This document shows positions 1 to 10,145 of a DNA stretch of 64,000 nucleotides, in pieces. Each line of letters starts with the position of its first letter. Within the stretch, counting starts at the first letter, position 1. This DNA is from Vombatus ursinus (Eukaryota; Chordata; Mammalia; Diprotodontia; Vombatidae), in NCBI RefSeq assembly GCF_900497805.2, contig NW_020954585.1:44005256-44069255 (forward strand), given 5' to 3'. The position numbers and the translations under genes are program-made. The notes beneath the pieces were generated by a model. It worked only from the letters and a program-made list of their open reading frames with translations. It ran no database searches and was not told where the DNA came from.

Positions 1-20
1 ACTATACCACCTAGCTGCCC
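1..20 (-). mobile_element. Head end of a CORE-SINE cut by the window edge
   Basis: The first bases read as the complement of the 'gggcagctaggtgg' head shared by many SINEs here. The rest of the copy lies outside the window. Confidence 0.5.
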
Positions 21-29
21 TCTTCCTAC

Positions 30-430
30 CATATAAAAAATAAATACAAAGTGATTGGGGCAGGGCAGGAAGAATAACAAAGTGGAGAATGAGGACAAGT
101 CCATTAAAAGAGGTGGTTCTTGAACCCAGGATGTTTGGGGTCCCAAGAGATAGCAGGCCAGGAGGGAAAACTAAGCACAGAGGCAGAAGTTGGAATATTG
201 TATATAGGGAACAGTAAAGAAAACAGTTTGACGCCACCAAAGAACACATGAGGGGAAATAAAATGTAATTAGCCTAGAAAGATAAGCTGGAGCCAGACTG
301 TCAAGGGCTTTAAATGCCAAAAAGAGAAGTTTGTATTTTATCTTAAAGGTAATGAGAAGACTACTTAAGCTAGGGAATGACAAGATCAGACCCGGGCAAC
401 CCAGAGGGAGACATCCTCTCCAAAGAAACT
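30..430 (-). mobile_element. L2 LINE fragment (end of ORF2 and 3' UTR)
   Basis: On the minus strand a degraded frame contains 'FKALDSLAPAYLSRL', which resembles the 'AYKALHDLAPAHLSDL' stretch near the end of the L2/CR1-clade ORF2. Stops and frameshifts are present. No target duplication was found. Confidence 0.6.
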
Positions 431-734
431 TCAAAGAGAGGGGAGTCTGATCTTTCTTGAACTGTCTGGCTCATTATACCCCACTCCCCAAACAAAGACT
501 ATATAACTCCAAGAAAAATCTCTAAAAGAAAGATGAGGAATGACTTGTGTCTAGGGTCTCTCCAAAGGAGATTAATCAGAGCCCTTTTAGAAAGTTACTC
601 AATGTATAAAATAGCAGATAGTATTTAAGGTCAGCTATTCATTTTCTCCACCACAAAGAAATGCTTAAACTCAAAAGAGTAACAAGTGCACATTAACAAA
701 TACTTAAATCGTGAAATAGTGACTAAAAGTAAGT

Positions 735-930
735 ATCAACCAACAAGTATTCATTAAGTGCCTACTATGTACCTGACATCATACTAGGTAGGCACTGAAA
801 ATTTAAAGACAAAAAATAAAATTGTTTCTTCCTTCAAGGAGCTTATAGTACAATAAGGGGACACATGTCCCCTTGTATCTACAAAATAATTACAAGGTGA
901 TTTGGGAGGCAAAACACTAGTGACTAGGAG
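735..930 (-). mobile_element. L2 3' end
   Basis: It reads as the complement of the L2 3' terminus: 'cattaagtgcctactatg' followed by 'aaggagcttatagt'. The copy is diverged and has no coding content. Confidence 0.6.
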
Positions 931-1408
931 TTGTAGATTAGGAACTGATTACAAAGGAGCTCATAAACATATATGGCATTCAAAGGATTCACAGCAGCTT
1001 GTTGCCACCATTATACTCTCCCAAGAAGTTGATACTTAAAACATAAAATACTTTGTTGGGCTGGTGAACAGGTATTTCATTTTAATCTTGGTCTATACAA
1101 TTTGGATAGTGGCTCAGTATGCCTTAGAGCAGTTCATTGTTACTGAGGATCAATATCACTAGTATCATGCCTTACCCTCCTGGCAGTAGATTTCTTCTCC
1201 TCTAAGAAGAGGTCCTGTTGCAGAAAGTTCCTCTTCCTGCCACCACTCAGGCCTCTCAATGACTCTGGACCTCTCAAGCTCATAAGGTGTCTGTCAAGCC
1301 TAGAAATGTCCATCTCACATAACTGTTCGGTCACCTGTGCTTAAGGAAAGAAACACAAAACAGAACCAGCAGCTAGAGACTTGAGATCAAGACAAGAATA
1401 TATTATTG
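931..1408. other. No gene or repeat recognised
   Basis: AT-rich sequence with only short open frames (up to about 60 codons) of no family resemblance. It looks like ordinary non-coding DNA. Confidence 0.4.
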
Positions 1409-1498
1409 TTGGGATGGAAGGAGGGGAGGAAGGAAAGGAGAAAGCAAGGAAGGAGGGAGGTAGGGAAGAAGAGAAGGAAAAAAAGAAGGAAGGAAAGA
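1409..1498. repeat. Purine-rich (GGAA)n-type low-complexity tract
   Basis: About 90 bases made almost only of G and A, with many 'ggaagg' units. Such tracts are common in vertebrate non-coding DNA. Confidence 0.8.
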
Positions 1499-1499
1499 C

Positions 1500-1732
1500 T
1501 TAAGTACCTACCAGTTGCCAGGCACCGTGCTAAGTGCTTCACAAATATTATCTCATCTGATCTTCACAATAACCCTGGGAGGTAGGGGCTATTTTACAGT
1601 TTAGGAAACTGAGGCAGACAGAGGTTAAGTGACCTTCCCAGGTTCACTCAGCCAGTATGTGTCTGAGACCAGATTTGAACATAGATCTTCCTGACTCCAG
1701 CATTTTATCTGCCGCAATACTCTCTCCTCCTA
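1500..1732 (-). mobile_element. MIR/THER-type SINE
   Basis: It contains 'ttatctcatctgatcttc', 'aaactgaggcagacag' and 'ttaagtgaccttcccagg', the complement of the MIR core and tail. It starts directly after the purine tract. Confidence 0.7.
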
Positions 1733-1862
1733 GATGGAAGGAAGGATAGGATGTCTAGAGTCCTCATACGCTTGAAAGAGAAGAGAGGATGAGAGTAGAA
1801 ACTGTTTTTCCTTTTAAGCCTATTGATTGGTCTGGTCTTCTTGGTTCAGTAACTAATCTTCT

Positions 1863-1872
1863 NNNNNNNNNN
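1863..1872. other. Assembly gap (10 N)
   Basis: Ten N. The length is probably a placeholder. The flanks (1733-1862 and 1873-2110) show no recognised repeat. Confidence 0.95.
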
Positions 1873-2114
1873 GGGAGAGAACATTTGGTGTCAAAATTTG
1901 TAGAATCAAAGTACATCTGGGAGGGGAATAAAGCATGGCCAACCTGAGCCTCTTCTCAAAATGGAGGCCTCCAAAAGAACTCATCAACAGGAGAAGGAGC
2001 CTGATTAGGTGGAGAAATATTGCAAGGTGAGAAGGTCTCAGGCTCTGAGGGAAGTTCCAGGGTGAGAAGGCAGCTGAGTGGAGATAGATGGGAAAATAGA
2101 AAGAGACAGAATGG

Positions 2115-2390
2115 AGAGAAACAAATTAGGAAGCTATGGCAATGGTGAGAGGGAATAAGGGGCTTGTACTAGCATGGTTGTGGTAAGTGAATAAAGAGAA
2201 GGGTATAGAAAGAAGGGTATAGATGTGAGAAATGTTGAAAAGAAAAAATTTACAGGACTTGACAGTTGATTGGATGCATGAGCTGAGTGAGAGTGAAGAG
2301 TGGAAAATGACCCCAAGTTTGCCAGTGTGAGTGACTGGAAGGATGAAAATGCTCCCAACAGAAAAAGAGAAAGAGGGAAATAAGAACACT
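2115..2390 (-). mobile_element. L2 LINE fragment (ORF2)
   Basis: Plus-strand text such as 'acaggacttgacagttgat' and 'tggatgcatgagctgagtg' corresponds to the complement of the L2 ORF2 section just after the reverse-transcriptase core. The two minus-strand open frames here are broken relics without the catalytic motif. Confidence 0.55.
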
Positions 2391-2692
2391 TATTCTATGC
2401 CCCATATTTGGGGCCTATCTATGCTGGGATCACAGCACTAAAGATTTTACTCTTCAACATTGAGAGTTCTTCATCTTTGAATCATTTCTTACCCCAGTCT
2501 GATGAATGCATTTGAAATTCAATATCCACAACATGCACTTACTGTTTCATAATAATTTATTTAAATTTTCACAGATATGTGTATCTTCTATCAGTTACTT
2601 AACCGATGGATTGAATTAGTAGGGAAAATAGCCAATGCTGTCACAGAATCGCTCATGTTAGAGCTGGGAGACATCTTAGTAATTATCTAATC

Positions 2693-4010
2693 CAGTGGCT
2701 CTCAAGGTGTGGTGTATGGACTCCCAGGGTTCCCCAAAGCCCTTTCAAAGGATCTGTGAAATCTAAACTCTTTTCATAATAACATTAAAATTTTATTTAC
2801 CTATCAAAATACTCCTCCTTTTTTAGCTACATATCTGTGAGAGGACAGATTTTCTTCATATACTTCAACCAAAACAACATATCACAACAGATTGAATGCA
2901 GAAGCAGATATAAGAATCAGTCTCCTAGTAAGCCAGACATTTGCAAAAAGCAAGCAATTTGCAAATAAATGTAAAACAATGTTACTCATCTCACTAAATG
3001 TTTTGTGTGTCAGAAGATAGAGTTGCTTTTCATTAAAAAATATGTTTTTAATGTTAACATGTAATGGGTATTGTTATCTTAATGTATTAATGTATTGTTA
3101 TCTTAAAAATGAATTAAATAAATACTTTAAAATTTATCTATTTTAATTTCTAATACAGTAAGTATCAATAGACATAACCCTTATAAACAAAAGCTCTTTG
3201 GAGTCCTCCATCATTTTTAAGAGTGCTAAAGGATAAATGACTGTTAAAATTTTTTTAAATGTAATTGGGAAATATTTAAGGAAATAAATAAAAATATAAT
3301 TTTTAAAAGTGTTCAGGGAAATGGGGAAAGGACCCACATGTACAAAAATATTTATAGCAGCTCTTTTTGTGGTGGCAAAGAATTGGAAATTGAGGGAATG
3401 CCTATCAATTGAAGAATAGTTGAACAAGTTGTGATATATGAATGTAATGGAATACTATTATTGCATAAGAAATAATGAGCAGGCAGATTTCAGAAAAAAC
3501 CTGGAAAGACTTACATGAACTGATGCTGAGTGAAGTGAGCAGAATCAGGAGAACATTGTACACAGTAACAGCGACACTGTGCCATGACTAACTTTGATAG
3601 ACTTACCTCTTCTTAGCAATACAAGGATCTAAGACAACTCCAAAAGGCTCATGATGGAAAATGCTGTTGACATCCAGAAAAAGAACTATGGAGTCTGAAT
3701 GCAGATTGAAGCATACTATTTGCTCTCTATTTTTTTTTGTTTCTTCTTTCTTATGGCTGCTCCCATTGGTTCTAATTCATCTTTACAACATAACTAATGT
3801 GAAAATATGTTTAATATGAATGTACGTGTAGAGCGTATCAGATTGTACGCCATCTTGGGGTGAAGGGGAGGAGAAGGAGGGGGAGAAAATTTGGAACTCA
3901 AAGTCTTATAGAAGTGAATGTTGAAAACTAAAAACAAATAAATAAATTAATAAAAACAAAACAAAAAAAGTGTTGAGGGATCTTGAAGCCAATAAATTGA
4001 AGAATCATCA
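2693..4010 (+). mobile_element. hAT (Charlie/ZBED-like) DNA transposon, internally deleted
   Basis: The left terminus is 'cagtggctctcaaggtgtgg' and the right terminus is a diverged inverse ending 'aattgaagaatcatca'. The flanks are 8-bp duplications, atctaatc (2685-2692) and atctagtc (4011-4018). At about 2820-2930 a plus-strand frame reads 'FSSYTSTKTTYHNRLNAEAD', which resembles the C-terminal dimerisation region of hAT transposases and ZBED proteins; a stop lies just upstream of it. The catalytic core is absent. A short L1-like tail (about 3226-3299) and an L1 (3314-3965) interrupt its right part. Confidence 0.7.
3314..3965 (+). mobile_element. 5'-truncated L1 (ORF2 end and 3' UTR)
   Basis: It begins in the ORF2 C-terminus ('gggaaaggacccacatgtac' region), runs through the 3' UTR and ends in an A-rich tail. 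The target duplication is aaaagtgtt at 3305-3313 and 3966-3974. ORF2 carries frameshifts. Confidence 0.8.
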
Positions 4011-4084
4011 ATCTAGTCCAACTCCTCATTTTAATGAGGAGGAATCTGAAGCCTAGAGAAAAAGAATAACTTGTTCAGGGTGAT

Positions 4085-4510
4085 AAAAGCAGCTGATATA
4101 TGGGACAGAAGTCATGAAGGTAAAATCATGGCAACAGGTGGGATATGGTGGCAGCTGGAGGGTGGGGAAGAGAGAGTGAAAAGTCACCTACATGCCTGAG
4201 TAACTAGGAGAACGGAGGTACCCTCAACAGTAATAGGGAAGTTAGGAAGAGGGAAGAGTTTAAGAGGAAAGATAATAAATTCAGCTTTGAACATGTTGAC
4301 ATTAGGATGTCTATGGGACATTCATTTTTAAGATGGATAGACAGTCAGAGATGCAAGACTGAAGTCAGGAGAGAGGTTAGCGCTGGATAAGATCTGAGAA
4401 TCATCAATGTAGAAATGATAATTAAATCAGTGGGAGCTGATGAGATCATCAATTGAAATAGTATATATAGAAAGAAAAGATGAGGGCCCAGGAAAGAACC
4501 CTATGAAACA
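4085..4510 (-). mobile_element. L2 LINE fragment (reverse-transcriptase region)
   Basis: 'acatgttgacattaggatg', 'gagaatcatcaatgtagaaa' and 'gtgggagctgatgagatcat' are the complement of the L2 segment around its YADD-containing region. The copy is heavily decayed. Confidence 0.6.
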
Positions 4511-4518
4511 CCCATATG

Positions 4519-4945
4519 TTCTTTTCATATGCATTATTGTGGTGACTGTGAATGTTATTTTCCAGGTTCTGCTTACTTCTCTTTGCATCAATTCATATAA
4601 GACTTCCCAAGTTTCTCTGCCTAGTAGTGTATGAGGCTAGATGAAGTTCCATTGAGGAAAACTAGCTACTTCTCCCTTTCTGGCCCTTATCCTTCTCAGG
4701 TGGATGGAGGCACTCTTTCCCAATCATCTTTGTTTCCATCCCCTGTGCCTCTGACTTTCCCATTCCTAACGCATTCACTTTGCACCTCATGGGTGATAAG
4801 ATTCATGAATTTTTTTTTTGCTTTAGATAGTATTTTATTTTCCCCCAATTACATATCAAGAAAATTTTCAGCATTCATTTTTACAAGACTTTGAGTTCCA
4901 AATTTTTCTCCCTTCCTCCATCCCTCCCCTCTTCTGAAAATGGTA
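4519..4945 (-). mobile_element. L1 pieces (end of ORF2 at 4519-4625, 3' UTR at 4810-4945)
   Basis: 'ggttctgcttacttctcttt' is the complement of the L1 ORF2 tail, and 'attttattttcccccaatta' begins the complement of the L1 3' end. Both pieces are on the minus strand but their order does not fit one simple copy, so they may be two insertions. Bases 4626-4809 between them are unassigned. Confidence 0.55.
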
Positions 4946-5376
4946 GACAGTTGGATATGATTAATTTAAACCTGGGAAAGAAGTTGCCTGTGGCCACTGT
5001 TTCAGGCAGGACTGACTCACATTCACTTACCAAACCTCCTCCCACCAGAAAACTTTTGTATTCAGAATTGTGTTTGAACTTATTCTCTCTTTTGGGGAAG
5101 CTACAGTAATATGGATGAATAAAATCCCTTTCATTCAGCTCAAGTACCCAGCTTTCTCTCCCTCCCTCTAACCAGGTCTCCTTACCTACATTTAAATGCC
5201 CCAGGATACAAACAATTAACAATGTCTTAGAGAAACCAGTTTCTCTTGAAAACACATGGAAAATATAAAATGTGAACAAACTCTTAAAGAAATGAAAATT
5301 AGGGCTGTAGGCCCATAATGAGAACCAGAGTGATATGAGACAGGAAAATAAGAAAGTTGCCAGTTTCATCCTTTAC
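4946..5376. other. No gene or repeat recognised
   Basis: A minus-strand open frame of about 160 codons (4881-5369) overlaps this stretch. Its left part is L1 3' UTR and the rest resembles no family. I treat it as chance. Confidence 0.4.
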
Positions 5377-5645
5377 CAGAATTTGTTAAACTGTGGGTTT
5401 GGCAGTAGTAAAAGGGTTCTGAATTCGCAACAACCAAAAATTAATTAAAAATCAAATGCACAATGAATTGGAGGTGTTTCTGGTAGCTTTTGCCAGTATT
5501 GCATTGAGCAACTTCATTGCAGCCTTGGTTCTGAACACAAAGCATGCTTACTTTGTGCTGTGCATGCCCTCGGGTCACGCGATGCCAACAAATTCTGCCA
5601 AAAAGCAAAAAGAGGTCCTGAGTAGAAAAAGTTTAAGAAGCCCCG
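5377..5645 (+). mobile_element. Non-autonomous hAT-like DNA element
   Basis: The ends are imperfect inverted repeats: left 'cagaatttgttaaactgtgg', right 'agtttaagaagccccg'. No clean 8-bp duplication was seen. The plus-strand open frame starting at 5456 lies within it and is probably not a gene. Confidence 0.45.
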
Positions 5646-6030
5646 ATCTAAACAACAATTATGGCCCTTCTGCATCTGTTCTATGTGGCTTCCACACAGT
5701 TCAGCTATGGTTTTTTCTTGGCATCTAGAGGCCAGTTAAGGCAGCAGCAACAGTAGAAGCCAAGGCCCTGGGTAAGCCTCTCATCAAAGCTGGCCTCTCC
5801 TCCTCTCTTGGTCTTGCTGAGGAAGTCCTCACACTCTCCCCCTCAGAGCACTGGCTCACTTCTCACAAGACTTCAGTGCTCTCTCTCTCCTTTAGGGTGA
5901 CAGAAGAAAGAGACTATCTTTGCAGACTCAGCTACAGACCGTACAATCCTCTGATTGGGCCATGCTGAGGATTCTATCCTATCTTGAAGGCATCTATCCA
6001 TCTCAGTTGGATAAATGAGTGCTGCATCTG
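5646..6030. other. No gene or repeat recognised
   Basis: Non-coding, with moderately GC-rich text around 5740-5880. No splice-like exon or RNA gene could be argued. Confidence 0.35.
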
Positions 6031-6034
6031 GCTT

Positions 6035-6205
6035 CCTCTTGTCACTATTTCTTATAGCACAATAATATTCCATTCTATTCATAATTTATTCATCCATTAC
6101 CCAATTGGGCACCATTGTTTCCTGTTGTTTTTAATATAAGGCACCTTTCTATCAGTTTTTATTTTTTACCTCCTTGGAGTAATTGCCCAGTCCTGGGTCA
6201 AAGGG
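6035..6205 (-). mobile_element. L1 ORF2 C-terminal fragment
   Basis: The minus strand encodes 'MEYYCAIRNSDKRK', matching the 'MEYYCAIRNDEQADF' motif of L1 ORF2 seen in other copies here. Both ends are missing. Confidence 0.65.
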
Positions 6206-6299
6206 GAGGCACAGTTTAGTGATTTTTCTCCCCCAATTCCAAAATATTTTCCAGAAAGAACATTATCTATTAAATTACAAAGTGTTTATACTTTTTACA

Positions 6300-7120
6300 C
6301 CAAGCAAACAAAACTATCTTTATAGGCAAAGCCACTAGGCTATTTTGACTACAGGTATGGTTCTTTCCTTTTGTCGTTCAGGAATTTGGCCTTTTTGAGT
6401 TGAGGTAAATAAGAGTAAATAGAGTTCAGGGATCAAGTCTGGGAAATAGTTGCAGGCTTGTCACCTCCAAAGAAACAGTTGTATACAGGGAGCCCATTGA
6501 GGTTTGGGTTTTGGTTTTTTTCCCCAGAGCTAGAAGCTGGGCCCTATCTATAACAACCATGGCTGCCCTGAGTTAGTACAGCTGCTCACCACAATTCTCA
6601 CCTGCCATGGAGTTAAATGAGCCTCCACTTCTAATCCCAGCTGCAAGCTCTTCTCTTAATTAATTTTTTATTGTTGTTTGCACTGAGGTCTATTAGTGGA
6701 AACATCTGATGACCACCAGAGACGGGTTTACCACCACAGAAAGAGTTTGCAGGTGGCTCAGAAGCAACACAGAGGGGAGCCTCATCTACCTGTAATGACT
6801 GAGGTTTAATCTGGGCTCAGTGACTTAAACACTGCAATTTTCTTGAAGCCAGAGGGCGAGGAGGGGCCTATGAAGGGATGCAGCTCAGTTCAGCAGAGGA
6901 GCCAGCATTCATATGCCATCACATTTTCAAAATCCTTTTTCTTACTACCCTGTGCCTGGCACATAGGAGGCACTCAATAATTGTTTATTGATTGATTATT
7001 GATTATTGATTAAAAAACAAAAAAATGGATTTTACATCATCTTCATTTCTGAATACATCCCTCCTTTGTCTTCTTACCAGAGAGTCATCCCTTATAATAA
7101 AAAAAAAGTAAAAGTGAAAG
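6300..7120. other. Largely non-repetitive stretch
   Basis: No repeat recognised except a short 'ttgattgattattgattatt' run near 6988-7010. Mixed composition and no convincing exon. It could be single-copy intergenic or intronic DNA. Confidence 0.4.
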
Positions 7121-7123
7121 AAG

Positions 7124-7239
7124 AGGCAGCTAGATGGCTCAATGGATAGAGAATGGCACCTTGAGTCAAGAAGACCTGAGTTCAAATCTGACCTCAGACA
7201 CTGTGTGACCTTGGGCAAGTCACTTAACCTCTGTTTTGT
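7124..7239 (+). mobile_element. CORE-SINE, partial
   Basis: It begins 'aggcagctagatggctcaat' and runs through 'ttgggcaagtcacttaacct'. It stops where the next SINE begins. Confidence 0.75.
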
Positions 7240-7460
7240 TAGGTGGCTCAGTGGATAGAGCACTGGGTCTAGAGTCAGGAAAACCTAAGCTCAAATCCGG
7301 CCTTGGACACTTATTAGCTGTGTGATCCTGGGCAAGTCACTTAACCTCTTCCTTAATCCATTGGAGAAAGAAAGCAAAGCACTCCATTGTCTTTGCCAAG
7401 ATAGTATGGTCCAGGGGGTCACAAAGAATCATACAGTACTTGAATAACTAAACAACAAAA
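7240..7460 (+). mobile_element. MAR1-type SINE
   Basis: The head starts at 'taggtggctcagtggat', then the CORE domain, then the RTE-type tail ('ggagaaagaaagcaaagcac', 'gggtcacaaagaatc'). It abuts the preceding SINE head to tail. Confidence 0.75.
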
Positions 7461-7959
7461 AGAGAAAGAGAGGGGAAAAGCAATTCAGCAAAACTAAACA
7501 ATACACAAGGCAAATATATGCAGTATTCTACATCCATGCTCTCCCACCTCTGCAAGGGAAGGAGAGAGGTGCCTTTTCTTATCTCAATTCTGAGGTTAAG
7601 CTTGGTCATTTTAATTGCTCAAGGCTCAGGTTTCAAAAGCCTTCTTATTTTAGCTATTTAAATAGCCCAGGAAATCTCAGGCAACATCTTTAGTTTGTGT
7701 CTGTGGTTAGCAGAGAAATGGTATGGGGAGAGCCTTATCAGGATCTTGGAATGGGCTGACAGTGTTCCAGAGCCAGCATTCAGAACACACAGAGAAAAGA
7801 TAAACGACAATCCCTGGATCAGAAAGGGACAGAGGAAGGTCTGATTCACTTCACACAAAATGTTTGCTTTGGGAAGCCTAAGCTCCCCAGAAGAGACACC
7901 TGCCATCCTGATTCATGCCTCCTTTAGCTGCATTAATAGGAAATGCCTTGATGGGACTT
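7461..7959. other. No gene or repeat recognised
   Basis: A minus-strand open frame of 82 codons (7658-7906) has no recognisable motif and is probably chance. Confidence 0.35.
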
Positions 7960-8465
7960 CCTTATCTTTATTTTTTTTAATTTATTTTATTTTTACTTCA
8001 TGGAATAAAACAAGCATTTCCACAACATAGCACAATAAAAAAGATGATTGCATATGAAACTGCATAACTTGCTATTCTCTTCAAACATACAACAAAGTTA
8101 TCGAGTAGATTTCTTTTTTTTCCTTTTTTTTCTTCCCCCTCACCCTAGAGACAGCTACCATTAGACACAAATAGGTATATATGCAAAATTATTCTATACA
8201 TACTTTTATTTTTCAGTTCTTTCTCTGGATGCAGATAGCATCTTCCTTTATATATCCTTTGTAGTTAATTTGTGTATTTATAATAGTCAAAATGATTTAT
8301 TTGCTCAAAGTCATTCTCAAAACAATATTACTGTTACTAAATGCAATGTTCTCTTGGTTCTCTTTATTTCACTCTTTGTTATTTTGTGCAAGTGTTTCCA
8401 TGTTTTTCTAAGATCACTGAGCTCATTATTTATTATAGCACAGTAGTATTCCTTATTCAAGAATA
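7960..8465 (-). mobile_element. L1 3' end, older subfamily
   Basis: The complement of an L1 3' UTR and ORF2 end: 'catggaataaaacaagcatt', 'gacagctaccattagacaca', 'ttctttctctggatgcagat', then 'tatagcacagtagtattcc'. More diverged than the L1s at 14.6 and 53.9 kb. Confidence 0.65.
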
Positions 8466-8572
8466 ATCTTAAGCTCCATTTTTTGCTCTTCATTTAAACC
8501 CCCTTGTGTCTGAATTCTTGATTTATTCTAGCTCCTCAGGCCAGAGTGAGATTAATCATGAGCAAAGTTACT

Positions 8573-8738
8573 TTTTTGTTTGTTTGTTTGTTTGTTTTTA
8601 GGTAGTTGGAGTTAAGTGACTTGCCCAGGGTCACACAGCTAGTAAGTGTCAAGTGTTTAGTCTGAGGCTGGATTTGCACTCAGGTCCTCCTGACTTCAGG
8701 GCTGGTGCTCTATCCACTACGCCACCTAGCTGCCCCGC
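8573..8738 (-). mobile_element. CORE-SINE with target duplication
   Basis: Complement of the A-tailed CORE-SINE with a (GTTT)n tail on the left. The duplication agcaaagttacttt lies at 8561-8574 (partly shared with the tail) and 8739-8752. Confidence 0.85.
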
Positions 8739-8921
8739 AGCAAAGTTACTTTAAAGGGAGCATTAAGCCTGTTTCAAAGGTAGCCTGGCACCATGCATAA
8801 ACTGGTGACCCAGATGTCAGGAAGCCCTGGGTTCAAGTCTAGCCTTTGACACATACGACTGGTTTGGGGCAAATCATTTAACCCCTCAGGGCCATAGGTA
8901 TCTCTCTATAACAAGAATGTT

Positions 8922-9275
8922 TAAGCTAGGATTTGTGAACTTATTTCCTTTTTTTTTTTTTTTTGGTGAGGCAATTGGGGTTAAGTGACTTGCCCAAGAT
9001 CACACAGCTAGTGAGTATCATGGGCCTGAGGCCAGATTTGAACTCAGGTCCTCCTGACTCGAGAGCCGGTGCTCTATCCACTGCACCATCTAGCTACCCC
9101 CTTGAACTTATTTACTTTAAAAAAAAATTTTTATAATTATTTCATTATAATTGGTTTTCTTTGTAATCACATATATTTTATTTCATTCTTTAAAAAAATT
9201 ATTCTAAGAATGGGTCTATAGATTACATGAGACTAACAAAGGGGTCCATGATACAAAAAAAGGTTAAGAATCCAT
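8922..9275 (+). mobile_element. Non-autonomous DNA element (hAT-like), interrupted
   Basis: The right end reads 'aaaggggtccatgatac' then 'aggttaagaatcc', also found in a second copy at 53440-53622. No coding content. A CORE-SINE sits inside at 8947-9102. Confidence 0.45.
8947..9102 (-). mobile_element. CORE-SINE with target duplication
   Basis: Poly-T at left, head 'ccatctagctacccc' at right. The duplication tgaacttattt flanks it at 8936-8946 and 9103-9113. Confidence 0.85.
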
Positions 9276-9372
9276 AATGTAAGCATTTAAGTTTCAGAGC
9301 AGTTGCTCATCTGTATTGGTAGAGGGAGTTTCTTCAATAGTCCAGACCCTCAACAAAGTATATGCATATGTT

Positions 9373-9598
9373 GGAGAAGCTAGATGGCTCAGTGGATAGA
9401 ATGATGGACCTGGAGTCAGGAAGACCTAAGTTCAAATCCAGCCTCAGACACTCACTAACTATGTGACCCTGGGCAAGTCACTTAACTTCTGTTGCCTTAA
9501 TCCACTGGAGAAGGAAATGGCAAACCACTCCAGATTCTTTGCCAAGAAAACCCCAAATGCTGTCATGAAGAGTCGGTCACAACTAAAAGGACCGAACA
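9373..9598 (+). mobile_element. MAR1-type SINE
   Basis: Head 'gaagctagatggctcagtgg', CORE domain, and RTE-derived tail 'ggagaaggaaatggcaaacc' to 'gtcggtcacaactaaaagg'. Confidence 0.8.
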
Positions 9599-9690
9599 AT
9601 TATATATACACATGTATGTATATGTATTGTACATGTGTATGTATATTTTATATATATCTATATGTGTGTGTATGAATGCATGTAGATAGG
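9599..9690. repeat. TATG/TA-rich microsatellite
   Basis: Imperfect alternation of tatg, tata and tgtg units directly after the SINE tail, which probably seeded it. Confidence 0.7.
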
Positions 9691-9818
9691 TATCCTGTCA
9701 TTGATTTACTGTGTGACCAGTTTCAAAACCAAGGAAGGTAAAGTGAGAGTTTTCTTGTACAGATTGTTGGGGGCTTAAAGTAAATAATCATGTGGAACCT
9801 TGGAAAGGGTACAGAATC

Positions 9819-9972
9819 TGGGGCAGCTAGGTGGTGCAGTGGATAGAGCACCGGCCCTGAAGTCAGAAGGACCTGACTTCAAATCCGGCCTCAGATCAAA
9901 CACTTGACACTTACTAGCTGTGTGACCCTAGGCAAGTCACTTAACCCCAATTGCCTAAAAAGAAAAAAAAAA
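9819..9972 (+). mobile_element. CORE-SINE with perfect 16-bp target duplication
   Basis: Complete copy from 'tggggcagctaggtgg' to an A-rich tail. Duplication gaaagggtacagaatc at 9803-9818 and 9973-9988. It looks young. Confidence 0.9.
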
Positions 9973-9984
9973 GAAAGGGTACAG

Positions 9985-10145
9985 AATCAGAGAACTTGGA
10001 TTCAAATCCCACCTTATTTTACTACCTACCTGACACTGGACAAACCACTTTGATTTCCTGGCCTCAGTTTCCTCCTCTGCAAAAGGAGGGGGCTAAACTA
10101 GAGAAGCTCTGAGTTCCTTTCTAATTCTAGAGCTATGCCCCTATG
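9985..10145 (+). mobile_element. MIR-type SINE
   Basis: 'ttggattcaaatcccacc', 'cctcagtttcctcctctgc' and 'gctctgagttcctttctaat' match the MIR core and tail. Confidence 0.65.

Larger units (their letters stand above)
2643..4115 (-). mobile_element. MIR-like SINE split by a hAT transposon
   Basis: The left half, 2643-2692, reads 'gttagagctgggag...atctaatc'. The right half, 4011-4115, resumes with 'atctagtccaactcctcatttt'. These join into one MIR-type copy interrupted at 2693-4010. Confidence 0.6.
8782..9345 (+). mobile_element. CORE-SINE of a third type, split by a DNA element
   Basis: The left part (8782 to about 8920) has 'gccctgggttcaagtctagc' and 'ggtatctctctataac'. The right part (about 9275-9345) resumes with 'agtttcagagcag' and 'ggtagagggagtttctt', the 3' half of the same family. 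The middle is a hAT-like element that itself holds a SINE. Confidence 0.5.

Noticed and set aside
4881-5369. A 162-codon minus-strand open frame
   Set aside because: Its C-terminal end overlaps L1 3' UTR and the rest has no domain, signal or composition typical of coding sequence.
5456-5728. A 90-codon plus-strand open frame with a hydrophobic start
   Set aside because: Most of it lies inside a hAT-like non-autonomous element, so it is probably chance.
6840-6880. 'gccagagggcgagg' as a CTCF site
   Set aside because: It is one base short of the core spacing and mismatched elsewhere.
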